Source: Legionellaceae bacterium (GTDB taxonomy: Bacteria; Pseudomonadota; Gammaproteobacteria; Legionellales; Legionellaceae). From it: a DNA stretch of 15,318 nt. The translations under genes and the position numbers were made by a program. Within the stretch, counting starts at the first letter, position 1. Each line of letters starts with the position of its first letter. The stretch is from the NCBI GenBank assembly GCA_030696465.1, contig JAUYSE010000062.1, forward strand, positions 1 to 15,318, in the 5' to 3' direction. Below, piece by piece: positions 1 to 6,920 of the stretch. The notes under the pieces are model-generated. The model was not told where the DNA came from, searched no databases, and saw nothing but the letters and a program-made list of their open reading frames with translations.

Positions 1-4
1 CCAA

Positions 5-118
5 CAAGGCTTTTCGAATAAAGGGCTTTCGTAAACCTTCACGGCGCAAGGACGCGCCGTGAGAGCGTCAGGATGACTTTATGCCTGTTTACGAAAGCCC
101 TTTATTCGATAAGCCTTG
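5..118. repeat. Compound inverted repeat, MITE-like or palindromic intergenic element
   Basis: The outer arms at 6-36 and 87-117 are inverted copies of each other with one mismatch in 31 positions; the pairing extends to 5/118. Between them is a second perfect hairpin: a 9-nt arm at 39-47 (TCACGGCGC), a 6-nt loop, and its complement at 54-62. The element is more GC-rich at its core than the flanks and has no convincing coding content. This architecture (long terminal inverted repeats, internal hairpin, no gene) is what non-autonomous dispersed elements look like. That it is dispersed is an inference, because only one copy is visible and the left edge lies at the window boundary, so no target-site duplication can be checked. 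Confidence 0.7.
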
Positions 119-296
119 GTACCACTAATATAATCAGGTGGAAATTCCTGCAGTTTCTGGTAGCGTATTGCATTGGTATCAAAAACATACTATGCTGGTA
201 TTTTCTATTTGTTAGGAATACCTGGTGCTTGGGTAGCTGTACTACATTTTATTTTGTTGTGTGCTCATGGAAGAGACAAATAAAAACGGGAATGTT

Positions 297-956
297 ATGT
301 CAGCAAATGATTGGGAAGTAGTCGTACTTAAACCAACCTCGGCATTTTTGTCTTTCATTGCCGAACAATTGGGGGCTGCCGCTCTCCCAGAGCTTAGACT
401 CATCCAAACAGATAATACTGCGTATTTAATACCTGCACAACTAAACAACGAAGTATTACTTGAAACCCTAGAGTGTCATTACAAAACTATTTTTAGCTAT
501 GAAATTGCACGTTGGGTAGGACAAGACGTTGTAACCGATATTAAAGCAAGTTTTCTTGATTTTCTTTGTGCATTTACTTTTGAGTTACACTCCAATCTGT
601 TGGTGATGGAGGTCTCCTCCTTATTAGGCCGGCAATTACTTCGGATTAAGCCACGAGAGCTGCTTTTAAAATGGATGAAGGCTGGGCACGCTGAACTAGT
701 GGATAATAGCGATATTCTTAACAAAATAAATTTGTCGCATATTACTGAGAATGCGACGGCAGTGATAAAAAACTTTGAAAAATTGTCGGATGTTAAACCT
801 TTTTTACGGCATTATTATCCTAGTATGTATGAGGCAGAGCGCTTGCGAATAGAATCGTACGGTTTGCAACATTGGCCGTATATCGATTCTTATCAAATGT
901 TTAGCCGTTTTTTTGTAGTGGAATTACATACTCGTTTGGTTCCTATTTTAGAGTAA
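297..956 (+). CDS. Conserved-looking protein of unknown function, 219 aa
   Basis: I do not recognise a characterised family. The frame is long and ends cleanly 126 nt before skp. The protein appears soluble: there is no signal peptide and no clear membrane helix. It is mixed alpha/beta, with a hydrophobic N-terminal strand (EVVVLKP, about residues 6-12) and aromatic-rich C-terminal helices (FLRHYYPSMYEAE). In-frame starts upstream at 261 (GTG) and 267 (ATG) have no purine-rich ribosome site. I chose the ATG at 297 because GGGA lies about 5 nt upstream. The gene sits where bamA usually precedes skp, but nothing in it resembles BamA. No function is proposed. It could be a lineage-specific housekeeping protein; the reading frame itself is fairly sure, the start less so. 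Confidence 0.75.
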   Translation: MSANDWEVVVLKPTSAFLSFIAEQLGAAALPELRLIQTDNTAYLIPAQLNNEVLLETLECHYKTIFSYEIARWVGQDVVTDIKASFLDFLCAFTFELHSNLLVMEVSSLLGRQLLRIKPRELLLKWMKAGHAELVDNSDILNKINLSHITENATAVIKNFEKLSDVKPFLRHYYPSMYEAERLRIESYGLQHWPYIDSYQMFSRFFVVELHTRLVPILE

Positions 957-1003
957 AATTAAATTCATCTTAAAAGATCATTTTTTATTCGCAGCTCCCT
1001 TCT

Positions 1004-1012
1004 TGCTATGAT
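1004..1012 (+). promoter_or_regulatory. Candidate extended -10 promoter for skp
   Basis: TGC at 1004-1006 directly precedes TATGAT at 1007-1012, an extended -10 element. The -35 region 17 nt upstream (TTTATT, 984-989) is poor. It lies about 70 nt before the skp start, in the gap after the unknown gene. It would give skp its own transcription start, which fits the absence of bamA upstream. Confidence 0.4.
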
Positions 1013-1082
1013 AATATTATCGTGTTAGTTTTACGGGTCTTGATGGGTAAACTTGGCAAAATTTAGAAAACAGGGGATTTTT

Positions 1083-1580
1083 ATGAAGGGCACACGTATT
1101 TGGGCTACAGGTGTATGTTGTTTAATATTAGGTTCTGCTTTTGCTGCTGATTTTAAAATGGGCGTTGTCGATTTGCAGCGTATTATGCAAACTTCTCCCC
1201 AAATGAAAGTCATTCAAGAAAAGCTAGAAAAAAACTTTAAACCACGTCGTGATAAATTAATTACCATGGAAGAGCATCTTAAGTCTGAAATGGAGCAATT
1301 TAAACGCGACACAGCTATTATGAGCCAAACTCAGAAGAAAACATTAGAGAAAAAAATTATTGCAGATCAACAAAATTTTGAAAGACAAGGTCAGCAATAT
1401 CAACAAGAGTTAAGTACAGCGCATAATGAGTCTATGGAAGAATTGTATGGTAAAATCCGTAATGCAATCACTACAGTGGCTAAAAATAGTCATTACGAAG
1501 TGATTTTACAAAAAGAAGCGGCACCGTATAGTGCACCTACTTTAGATGTAACGGACCAAGTATTAAAAGAAATGGGTTAA
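1083..1580 (+). CDS. skp: Skp/OmpH periplasmic chaperone
   Basis: Skp is a trimeric periplasmic holdase that carries unfolded outer-membrane proteins from the Sec translocon to the BAM complex. The 165-aa product has a signal peptide (basic MKGTR, hydrophobic core, cleavage expected after AFA at residue 21). The mature start resembles the family opening ADFKMGVVDLQRIM, and residues of about 40-120 are charged and heptad-like (EKLEKNFKPRRDKL, QKKTLEKKI), as in the coiled-coil tentacles. The length matches the family. The frame opens upstream with TTG at 1053, but ATG 1083 follows AGGGG at good spacing and places the signal peptide at the N-terminus. The next gene is fabZ after 209 nt; lpxD, usually between them, is missing. 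Confidence 0.93.
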   Translation: MKGTRIWATGVCCLILGSAFAADFKMGVVDLQRIMQTSPQMKVIQEKLEKNFKPRRDKLITMEEHLKSEMEQFKRDTAIMSQTQKKTLEKKIIADQQNFERQGQQYQQELSTAHNESMEELYGKIRNAITTVAKNSHYEVILQKEAAPYSAPTLDVTDQVLKEMG

Positions 1581-1789
1581 TTTTCATGATGTAGACTCGG
1601 TATTCTTGAATTTTTGCTTAGCTGCAAGTGCGTGAGACGAGGGAGTGTGTGTGCAATATATAACTGGTGGCGAGCGAGCTTGTAAAAACAGCGAAAATTT
1701 AAGAGTCAAGAGCGTATCTCTTAAAAATATGGGGTCGTTACTCGACTCCTCAATGTTGCGCTTTATTTTTTTGCAGCAAGAGGGTTTAT
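1581..1789. other. Intergenic region between skp and fabZ, lpxD absent
   Basis: This 209-nt gap replaces the usual lpxD gene. No hexapeptide-repeat coding remnant is visible in any frame. It contains two small hairpins: TTAAGAG at 1699-1705 with CTCTTAA at 1717-1723, and GGGGTCG at 1731-1737 with CGACTCC at 1743-1749 (one G-T pair, 5-nt loop). Neither is followed directly by a T-run, so I do not call a terminator. The G-rich stretch around 1625-1675 differs from flanking AT-rich DNA and may be part of a dispersed repeat. Confidence 0.5.
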
Positions 1790-2239
1790 ATGCCTGAAAT
1801 GGATATACAAAAAATATTAGAGCATTTGCCTCATCGCTATCCATTTTTATTAGTGGATAAGGTTTTGGATTACAAAGAATTTGACTATCTGACAGCGGTT
1901 AAGAATGTTAGTATGAATGAATTTTTCTTTCAGGGTCATTTTCCTGGAAATCCAATTATGCCAGGGGTATTGATGTTGGAAGCACTTGCACAAGCAAGTG
2001 CTATTTTATCGAATCTGTCCCTTACTCCTAAAGAGGGGCATAGATTTATTTATTTGTTTGCAGGAATAGATCACGTTAAGTTTAAACATGTTGTGGTCCC
2101 AGGAGATCAGTTAATTTTGAAAATTAACATATTAGGCCGAAAACGTGATTTTTGGCGAGCACATGGAGAAGCGTACGTAGGTGATGCGCTGGCGTGTTCT
2201 GCAGATATGATGAGTGCCGCAAAGGAAGTTAAATTGTGA
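1790..2239 (+). CDS. fabZ: 3-hydroxyacyl-[ACP] dehydratase FabZ
   Basis: FabZ dehydrates (3R)-hydroxyacyl-ACP to trans-2-enoyl-ACP in type II fatty acid elongation. It competes with LpxA, encoded next, for the 3-hydroxyacyl-ACP pool. The 149-aa protein has the hot-dog fold signature GHFPGNPIMPG followed by LMLEALAQ; the catalytic pair is His50 and Glu64. The N-terminal ILEHLPHRYPFLLVDKV is also typical. The start at 1790 follows GAGGG at suitable spacing; an in-frame ATG at 1799 is a weaker alternative. The stop codon overlaps the lpxA start by 4 nt, so the two are probably translationally coupled. Confidence 0.96.
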   Translation: MPEMDIQKILEHLPHRYPFLLVDKVLDYKEFDYLTAVKNVSMNEFFFQGHFPGNPIMPGVLMLEALAQASAILSNLSLTPKEGHRFIYLFAGIDHVKFKHVVVPGDQLILKINILGRKRDFWRAHGEAYVGDALACSADMMSAAKEVKL

Positions 2240-3006
2240 TAGATGAACGAGCGATGATACACCCTTCCGCTAAAATAGCGAAGGGTGTGACTATTGGAGC
2301 AGGGTGCATTGTTGGTGCGAATGTTGAAATAGGCGAAGGAACTTGGATTGGTGCCCACGTTATACTGGAAGGGCATACGAAGGTAGGGAAAAATAATAAA
2401 ATATACCAATTTTCTTCTATAGGAAATGAGCCTCAAGATATTACCTATAAAGGTGAGCCAACAAGGTTGGTCATTGGGGATAACAATATTATTCGTGAAT
2501 ATTGTATGATTAGTCTCGGTACCATGAAAGGTGGTGGTGTGACGTCAATAGGAAATCATAATTTTTTTATGGCCTATACCCACATAGGACATGATTGTGA
2601 GGTTGGTGATCATGTGGTGATGGTGAATTATTCTGCGCTTTCTGGGCATGTGCATGTCAGTGATTATGCCACTATTGGGGGTTATGCGGCTATTCATCAA
2701 TTTTGCCGTGTAGGGTCCTATGCTTTCATTGCAAGAGCTACCTACGTCACTAAAGATGTATTGCCTTACGTCATGATTGCGGGCTATGAGCCGACGACGT
2801 GTGGTATTAATACCGTTGGTTTGCGTCGACGAGGTTTTTCTTCGGATGCTATTGATACTCTACGTAGAGCTTATAAAACTATTTTTAGAAAGTCGTTAAC
2901 GGTGCAAGAGTCTATTGCAGAGCTTCAATTAATGCAGCAACATTGCCCAGAAGTAGGGCCACTTATCGATACTTTACGTGAATCTACACGCGGTATTGTG
3001 CGTTAA
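2236..3006 (+). CDS. lpxA: UDP-N-acetylglucosamine acyltransferase LpxA, GTG start
   Basis: LpxA transfers a 3-hydroxyacyl chain from ACP to the 3-OH of UDP-GlcNAc, the first step of lipid A synthesis, in the cytosol. The 256-aa product shows left-handed beta-helix hexapeptide repeats across residues 1-180 and the C-terminal helical domain (GLRRRGF ... YKTIFR). His119 aligns with E. coli His125 (catalytic), His138 with His144 and His154 with His160. The GTG start at 2236 gives the family N-terminus (M)IDERAMIHP and has AAGGAAG upstream; the next ATG (2254) would cut it off. The start overlaps the fabZ stop. Oddity: Arg167 occupies the place of E. coli Gly173, the acyl-chain length ruler. lpxB, usually next, is not here. 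Confidence 0.96.
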   Translation: MIDERAMIHPSAKIAKGVTIGAGCIVGANVEIGEGTWIGAHVILEGHTKVGKNNKIYQFSSIGNEPQDITYKGEPTRLVIGDNNIIREYCMISLGTMKGGGVTSIGNHNFFMAYTHIGHDCEVGDHVVMVNYSALSGHVHVSDYATIGGYAAIHQFCRVGSYAFIARATYVTKDVLPYVMIAGYEPTTCGINTVGLRRRGFSSDAIDTLRRAYKTIFRKSLTVQESIAELQLMQQHCPEVGPLIDTLRESTRGIVR

Positions 3007-3021
3007 AAGGTATTGGTTGCT

Positions 3022-3798
3022 ATGCGAGTTGCGCTTTCTTTATCCTATGATGGACGAAAGTATCATGGGTGGCAAGCGCAACCTCAGGTGCCCACTGTAC
3101 AAGCGCTACTAGAAATCGCATTAGCACAGATTGCGCAGCATCCTATCGACGTCACTTGTGCCGGTCGCACGGATGCAAAAGTACATGCAATGCACCAGGT
3201 GGTCCATTTTGATAGTCATGCACTTCGTCGAACGGATGCCTGGATTCACGGTTGTAATCGTTTTTTGCCACCAGAGATATCAGTCAATTGGGCTGCGCCG
3301 GTTGCAGACGACTTTCACGCGCGTTATTCCGCCACCGCACGACGTTACGTCTATATTATTGATAATCGTACAACCCGCCCGAGTATCCTGCGACATCAGG
3401 TGACGTGGATATACGCCCCCTTAGATGCACAGAAGATGCATGAAGCGGCACAGTTTCTTTTAGGGGAGCAAGATTTTACTTCTTTTCGTGCAGCAGAATG
3501 TCAATCACATACCGCCCATCGCTGTGTGCATGCTATCTCGGTAAAAAGAACCCAACATTATATTTACATTGATATTACCGCAAATGCTTTTTTACATCAT
3601 ATGGTTCGCAATATCGTAGGTGTACTCATGATGATTGGTGGTCACAAAAAACCCTTGTCTTGGATACAAGAGGTTTTGGATGCACGAAATAGAAGTGCTG
3701 CCGCAGAAACCGCTGCGCCACAAGGGCTTTATTTAGTGGATGTGGTCTATCCTGCGCATTATCAAATACCCCGAGGATCTTTTGAAGTATATCTATAA
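3022..3798 (+). CDS. truA: tRNA pseudouridine(38-40) synthase TruA
   Basis: TruA isomerises uridines 38-40 in the anticodon arm of many tRNAs. The 258-aa product has the N-terminal SYDGRKYHGWQ motif, the catalytic Asp51 in CAGRTDAKVHA, the FHARYSATARRYVY segment, and the C-terminal FLHHMVRNIVG motif. The ATG at 3022 was chosen over an upstream TTG at 3013 because AAGG (3007-3010) is too near the TTG and because MRVALSLSYDG matches the family opening. The gene starts 15 nt after lpxA. Oddity: Lys53 replaces the Gly that normally follows the catalytic DA (GRTDAG), a near-invariant position in this family. Confidence 0.95.
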   Translation: MRVALSLSYDGRKYHGWQAQPQVPTVQALLEIALAQIAQHPIDVTCAGRTDAKVHAMHQVVHFDSHALRRTDAWIHGCNRFLPPEISVNWAAPVADDFHARYSATARRYVYIIDNRTTRPSILRHQVTWIYAPLDAQKMHEAAQFLLGEQDFTSFRAAECQSHTAHRCVHAISVKRTQHYIYIDITANAFLHHMVRNIVGVLMMIGGHKKPLSWIQEVLDARNRSAAAETAAPQGLYLVDVVYPAHYQIPRGSFEVYL

Positions 3799-3811
3799 CA
3801 CATGATATACT
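3782..3811 (+). promoter_or_regulatory. Candidate sigma70 promoter for glnS-cysS
   Basis: TTGAAG at 3782-3787 and TATACT at 3806-3811 are 18 nt apart, and TGA at 3803-3805 makes an extended -10. It overlaps the 3' end of truA and would start transcription at about 3818, 30 nt before the glnS ATG. It could let the two synthetase genes be expressed apart from the lpx/truA genes. Confidence 0.5.
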
Positions 3812-3847
3812 GACCTGTGACGTATGATTTTGAAAGGTACATTTTTT

Positions 3848-5485
3848 ATGACAGAAGCATCTGAAAAACGCATCCATTTTATTCGACAATTGATTCAAGA
3901 TGATCTAGACAAAGGGAAGCATAAAGCTGTGGTTACACGGTTTCCACCTGAGCCTAATGGTTATTTGCATATTGGTCATGCAAAATCTATTTGTTTGAAT
4001 TTCGGTATGGCGGAAGAATTCAAAGGAAAATGTTTTTTACGTTTTGACGATACAAACCCTCTTAAAGAAGAGGAAGAGTATGTTCAATCCATTATCCAAG
4101 ATGTGCGTTGGTTAGGATTTGAATGGTGTGACATGACCTATTCGTCAGACTACTATACGAAACTTATCGAGCTCGCTGAGACACTGATTCAACAAGGTGA
4201 CGCGTATGTTGATAGTTTATCGATGGAAGAGATTCGCGCCCATCGAGGCACCTTAGAAACCCCGGGGACACCTAGTCCGTACAGAGATCGTCCTATCGAA
4301 GAAAATAGCGATCTCTTTAGGCGCATGAAGGCAGGGGAATTTGCTGATGGCACGCATGTATTGCGTGCTAAAATTGATATGAGCGCCTCTAACATGAATA
4401 TGCGTGATCCGGTATTATACCGAATTCGTCATGCGCATCATCAACGCACCGGTGATCAATTCTGTATATATCCTATGTATGATTATGCGCATCCTATTTC
4501 AGATGCACTGGAGCATATTACCCATTCTTTATGTACACTAGAATTCCAAGATCATCGACCGCTCTACGATTGGTTTTTAGACCATTTGTCCTTGCCTGCT
4601 CGACCTATACAAACAGAATTCGCGCGTTTAAATGTATCGCATACGCTTACCAGTAAACGAAAATTAAAAGCACTGGTAGATAGTGGCTTGGTTTCTGGTT
4701 GGGATGATCCGCGCTTGTTAACTATACAAGGGATGCGAAAACGAGGCTATCCGCCAGAGGCTATCCGTCAATTTTGTGAAGAAATTGGTGTCTCACGCAG
4801 TGACTCTGTGATTGACATGTCTATTTTAGAGGCCTGTGTACGTAATGTTTTAAATCAAACTGCCCCGCGTGCTTTTTGTGTTATGAAGCCTCTGCGGGTT
4901 ATTATTGAAAATTATCCAGACGATCAACAAGAATCGTTATCGGCACCGTATCATATGCAAAATCCTGAGATGGGTTCTCGAGAATTGCCCTTTAGTCGTG
5001 AAATCTATATTGAAGAAGATGATTTTATGGAAAATCCACCGAAAGGTTATTTCCGATTGATTCCGGGTGGCGAGGTGCGTTTACGTAATGCTTATATTAT
5101 TCGTTGTACCGGGGTTGATAAAGATGCCGAGGGAAACATCATCGCGCTACGCGCCAGCTATGATATTGATACTCTCGGAAAGAACCCCAGTGATCGTAAA
5201 GTAAAAGGAGTCATTCATTGGGTGTCTGCAGCTCATGCGCAACCGGTACGCATTGTTGAGTATGATAGACTCTTTAACGACGCTAATCCTGCGCGTGAAG
5301 ACGATTTTATGCAGTTTTTAAATCCGGAATCACAACAAGAGCACTCAGGATTTTGTGAGCCTTCTTTGGCGAATCAAGCGGAAGGTCGAGTTTTCCAATT
5401 TGAGCGCTTAGGATATTATGCGGTGCAAGCAGATAATGTGTTTCATCGCGTGGTTGCTTTAAGAGATACTTGGACTCAGGGATAA
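3848..5485 (+). CDS. glnS: Glutaminyl-tRNA synthetase
   Basis: GlnRS charges tRNA-Gln with glutamine in the cytosol (class I synthetase). The 545-aa product has the HIGH motif at residues 41-44 in PPEPNGYLHIGHAKS and the KMSKS-type motif SKRKL at about 269-273. This form, together with the downstream SGWDDPRLLTIQGMRKRGY block, distinguishes GlnRS from bacterial GluRS. C-terminal beta-barrel anticodon-binding domains follow to the end (for example EVRLRNAYIIRC). Length is close to E. coli GlnS. An ATG at 3824 is in frame, but AAAGG at 3833-3837 lies between the two and serves ATG 3848. cysS begins 3 nt after the stop. Confidence 0.96.
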   Translation: MTEASEKRIHFIRQLIQDDLDKGKHKAVVTRFPPEPNGYLHIGHAKSICLNFGMAEEFKGKCFLRFDDTNPLKEEEEYVQSIIQDVRWLGFEWCDMTYSSDYYTKLIELAETLIQQGDAYVDSLSMEEIRAHRGTLETPGTPSPYRDRPIEENSDLFRRMKAGEFADGTHVLRAKIDMSASNMNMRDPVLYRIRHAHHQRTGDQFCIYPMYDYAHPISDALEHITHSLCTLEFQDHRPLYDWFLDHLSLPARPIQTEFARLNVSHTLTSKRKLKALVDSGLVSGWDDPRLLTIQGMRKRGYPPEAIRQFCEEIGVSRSDSVIDMSILEACVRNVLNQTAPRAFCVMKPLRVIIENYPDDQQESLSAPYHMQNPEMGSRELPFSREIYIEEDDFMENPPKGYFRLIPGGEVRLRNAYIIRCTGVDKDAEGNIIALRASYDIDTLGKNPSDRKVKGVIHWVSAAHAQPVRIVEYDRLFNDANPAREDDFMQFLNPESQQEHSGFCEPSLANQAEGRVFQFERLGYYAVQADNVFHRVVALRDTWTQG

Positions 5486-5488
5486 AAA

Positions 5489-6859
5489 ATGCTTTCATTG
5501 TATAACACCTTAACTCGAAAAAAAGAAGTTTTTCAGCCTTTAGTGCCTGGTCAAGTAGGGCTTTATGTGTGCGGCATCACGGTATATGATGTTTGCCATT
5601 TAGGCCATGCGCGTTCAATGGTGTGCTTTGATGTACTATTGCGGTTTTTACGCTTCTTAAACTATAGCGTTACTTATGTACGTAATATTACAGATATAGA
5701 TGATAAAATTATCGTCAGGGCTAAGCAAGAAAAAGTGGACTTCTCTATTATTATTCAACGCTATATAGAGTCCATGCATGCGGATGAGCAGGCTTTGAGC
5801 GTCATCTCTCCAGATATTGAGCCTCGTGCAACGGAATATGTTCCCGCGATCATTCGCTTAATTGAGCGTTTAATGGAACGTGGTCATGCGTATGTTACGC
5901 CGAGTGGTGATGTGTGTTATGAAGTTGCTTCTTTTCCTAGCTATGGTAAATTAGCGCAAAAAGATTTAGACGGTTTGCAGGCGGGTGCACGTGTAGACAT
6001 ATCGGAAGAGAAACGTTCCCCTTTCGATTTTGTCTTGTGGAAAAAAGCAAAACCAGGAGAGCCTTTTTGGGCCTCTCCTTGGGGGGAAGGTCGTCCTGGT
6101 TGGCATATTGAATGTTCAGCGATGAGCATAGATACCTTAGGCACGCGTTTTGATATTCATGGCGGTGGCAGCGATTTACAATTTCCGCATCATGAAAATG
6201 AAATTGCACAAAGTGAAGGTGCGACCGGCGACAGTTTTGCGCAATATTGGATGCATGTGGGGATGCTGCAAATTAGCGAACAAAAAATGTCCAAATCTTT
6301 GGGTAACTTTTTTACAATTCAGGATATTTTAAAACATTGCGATCCCGAGACTTTGCGTTATTTTTTAATCACGAATCATTATCGCAGTACTTTACAGTAC
6401 TCGCATGATTTATTATTACAAGCACATGCGGGATTGACACGCTTATATCAATCCATGAAAACCGTATCCATAGGCCAAGAAAGCCCAGAACCCCTATGGG
6501 TAGAGCGTTTTCAAGCTGCAATGGCAGATGATTTAAATACGCCTTCTGCTTTGGCGGTATTATTTGAACTGAGTCGGGCTTTAAACAAAAATGCTTCCCC
6601 TGTATTAGCGGCTACTTTACGTTATTTGGGAGGAGTTTTAGGTATTTTACAGCAAGAGCCTTCTGCATTTTTACAAAAAAGTGTTACACAAATTGTCGAT
6701 AAGCCTTGGGTTGAAATGCAAATTGAAGCGCGGCTAACGGCACGACAACAAAAAAACTATGCTTTGGCGGATGAAATCCGGCATTCTTTAGCAGAAAAAG
6801 GTATTCTTTTAGAAGATACGGCAGAAGGGACTACCTGGCGAGTGGAGCAAAATGTTTAG
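5489..6859 (+). CDS. cysS: Cysteinyl-tRNA synthetase
   Basis: CysRS charges tRNA-Cys (class I, zinc-dependent). The 456-aa product has HLGH at residues 37-40 and KMSKS at 266-270. The zinc ligands known from E. coli, Cys28, Cys209, His234 and Glu238, all fall at the same numbers here. The ribosome site CAGGGA lies at the end of glnS, 3 nt upstream, so translation is probably coupled to glnS. The 3' end is a normal helical domain (ARQQKNYALADEIR). No terminator is visible in the 61 nt before dnaE. Confidence 0.97.
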   Translation: MLSLYNTLTRKKEVFQPLVPGQVGLYVCGITVYDVCHLGHARSMVCFDVLLRFLRFLNYSVTYVRNITDIDDKIIVRAKQEKVDFSIIIQRYIESMHADEQALSVISPDIEPRATEYVPAIIRLIERLMERGHAYVTPSGDVCYEVASFPSYGKLAQKDLDGLQAGARVDISEEKRSPFDFVLWKKAKPGEPFWASPWGEGRPGWHIECSAMSIDTLGTRFDIHGGGSDLQFPHHENEIAQSEGATGDSFAQYWMHVGMLQISEQKMSKSLGNFFTIQDILKHCDPETLRYFLITNHYRSTLQYSHDLLLQAHAGLTRLYQSMKTVSIGQESPEPLWVERFQAAMADDLNTPSALAVLFELSRALNKNASPVLAATLRYLGGVLGILQQEPSAFLQKSVTQIVDKPWVEMQIEARLTARQQKNYALADEIRHSLAEKGILLEDTAEGTTWRVEQNV

Positions 6860-6920
6860 GATATCTGAGCGTTTTCCAAGATTTAAAGATCGGCGTGCGT
6901 TGTTACAATAGGAGTTTTGT

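Noticed and set aside
967..986. Possible terminator after the unknown gene (ATCT/AGAT hairpin, then six T)
   Set aside because: The stem is only 4-5 AT-rich pairs, too weak to claim, and it lies directly upstream of the candidate skp promoter.
1584..1844. Minus-strand open frame of 86 codons in the skp-fabZ gap
   Set aside because: It overlaps the fabZ start, has low-complexity composition, and no ribosome site supports it. It is better explained as spacer or repeat DNA.
6901..6909. TGT-TACAAT extended -10 just before dnaE
   Set aside because: A start about 7 nt downstream would remove the AGGAG ribosome site that serves the TTG start, so it cannot be the dnaE promoter as placed. The -35 region is also weak.
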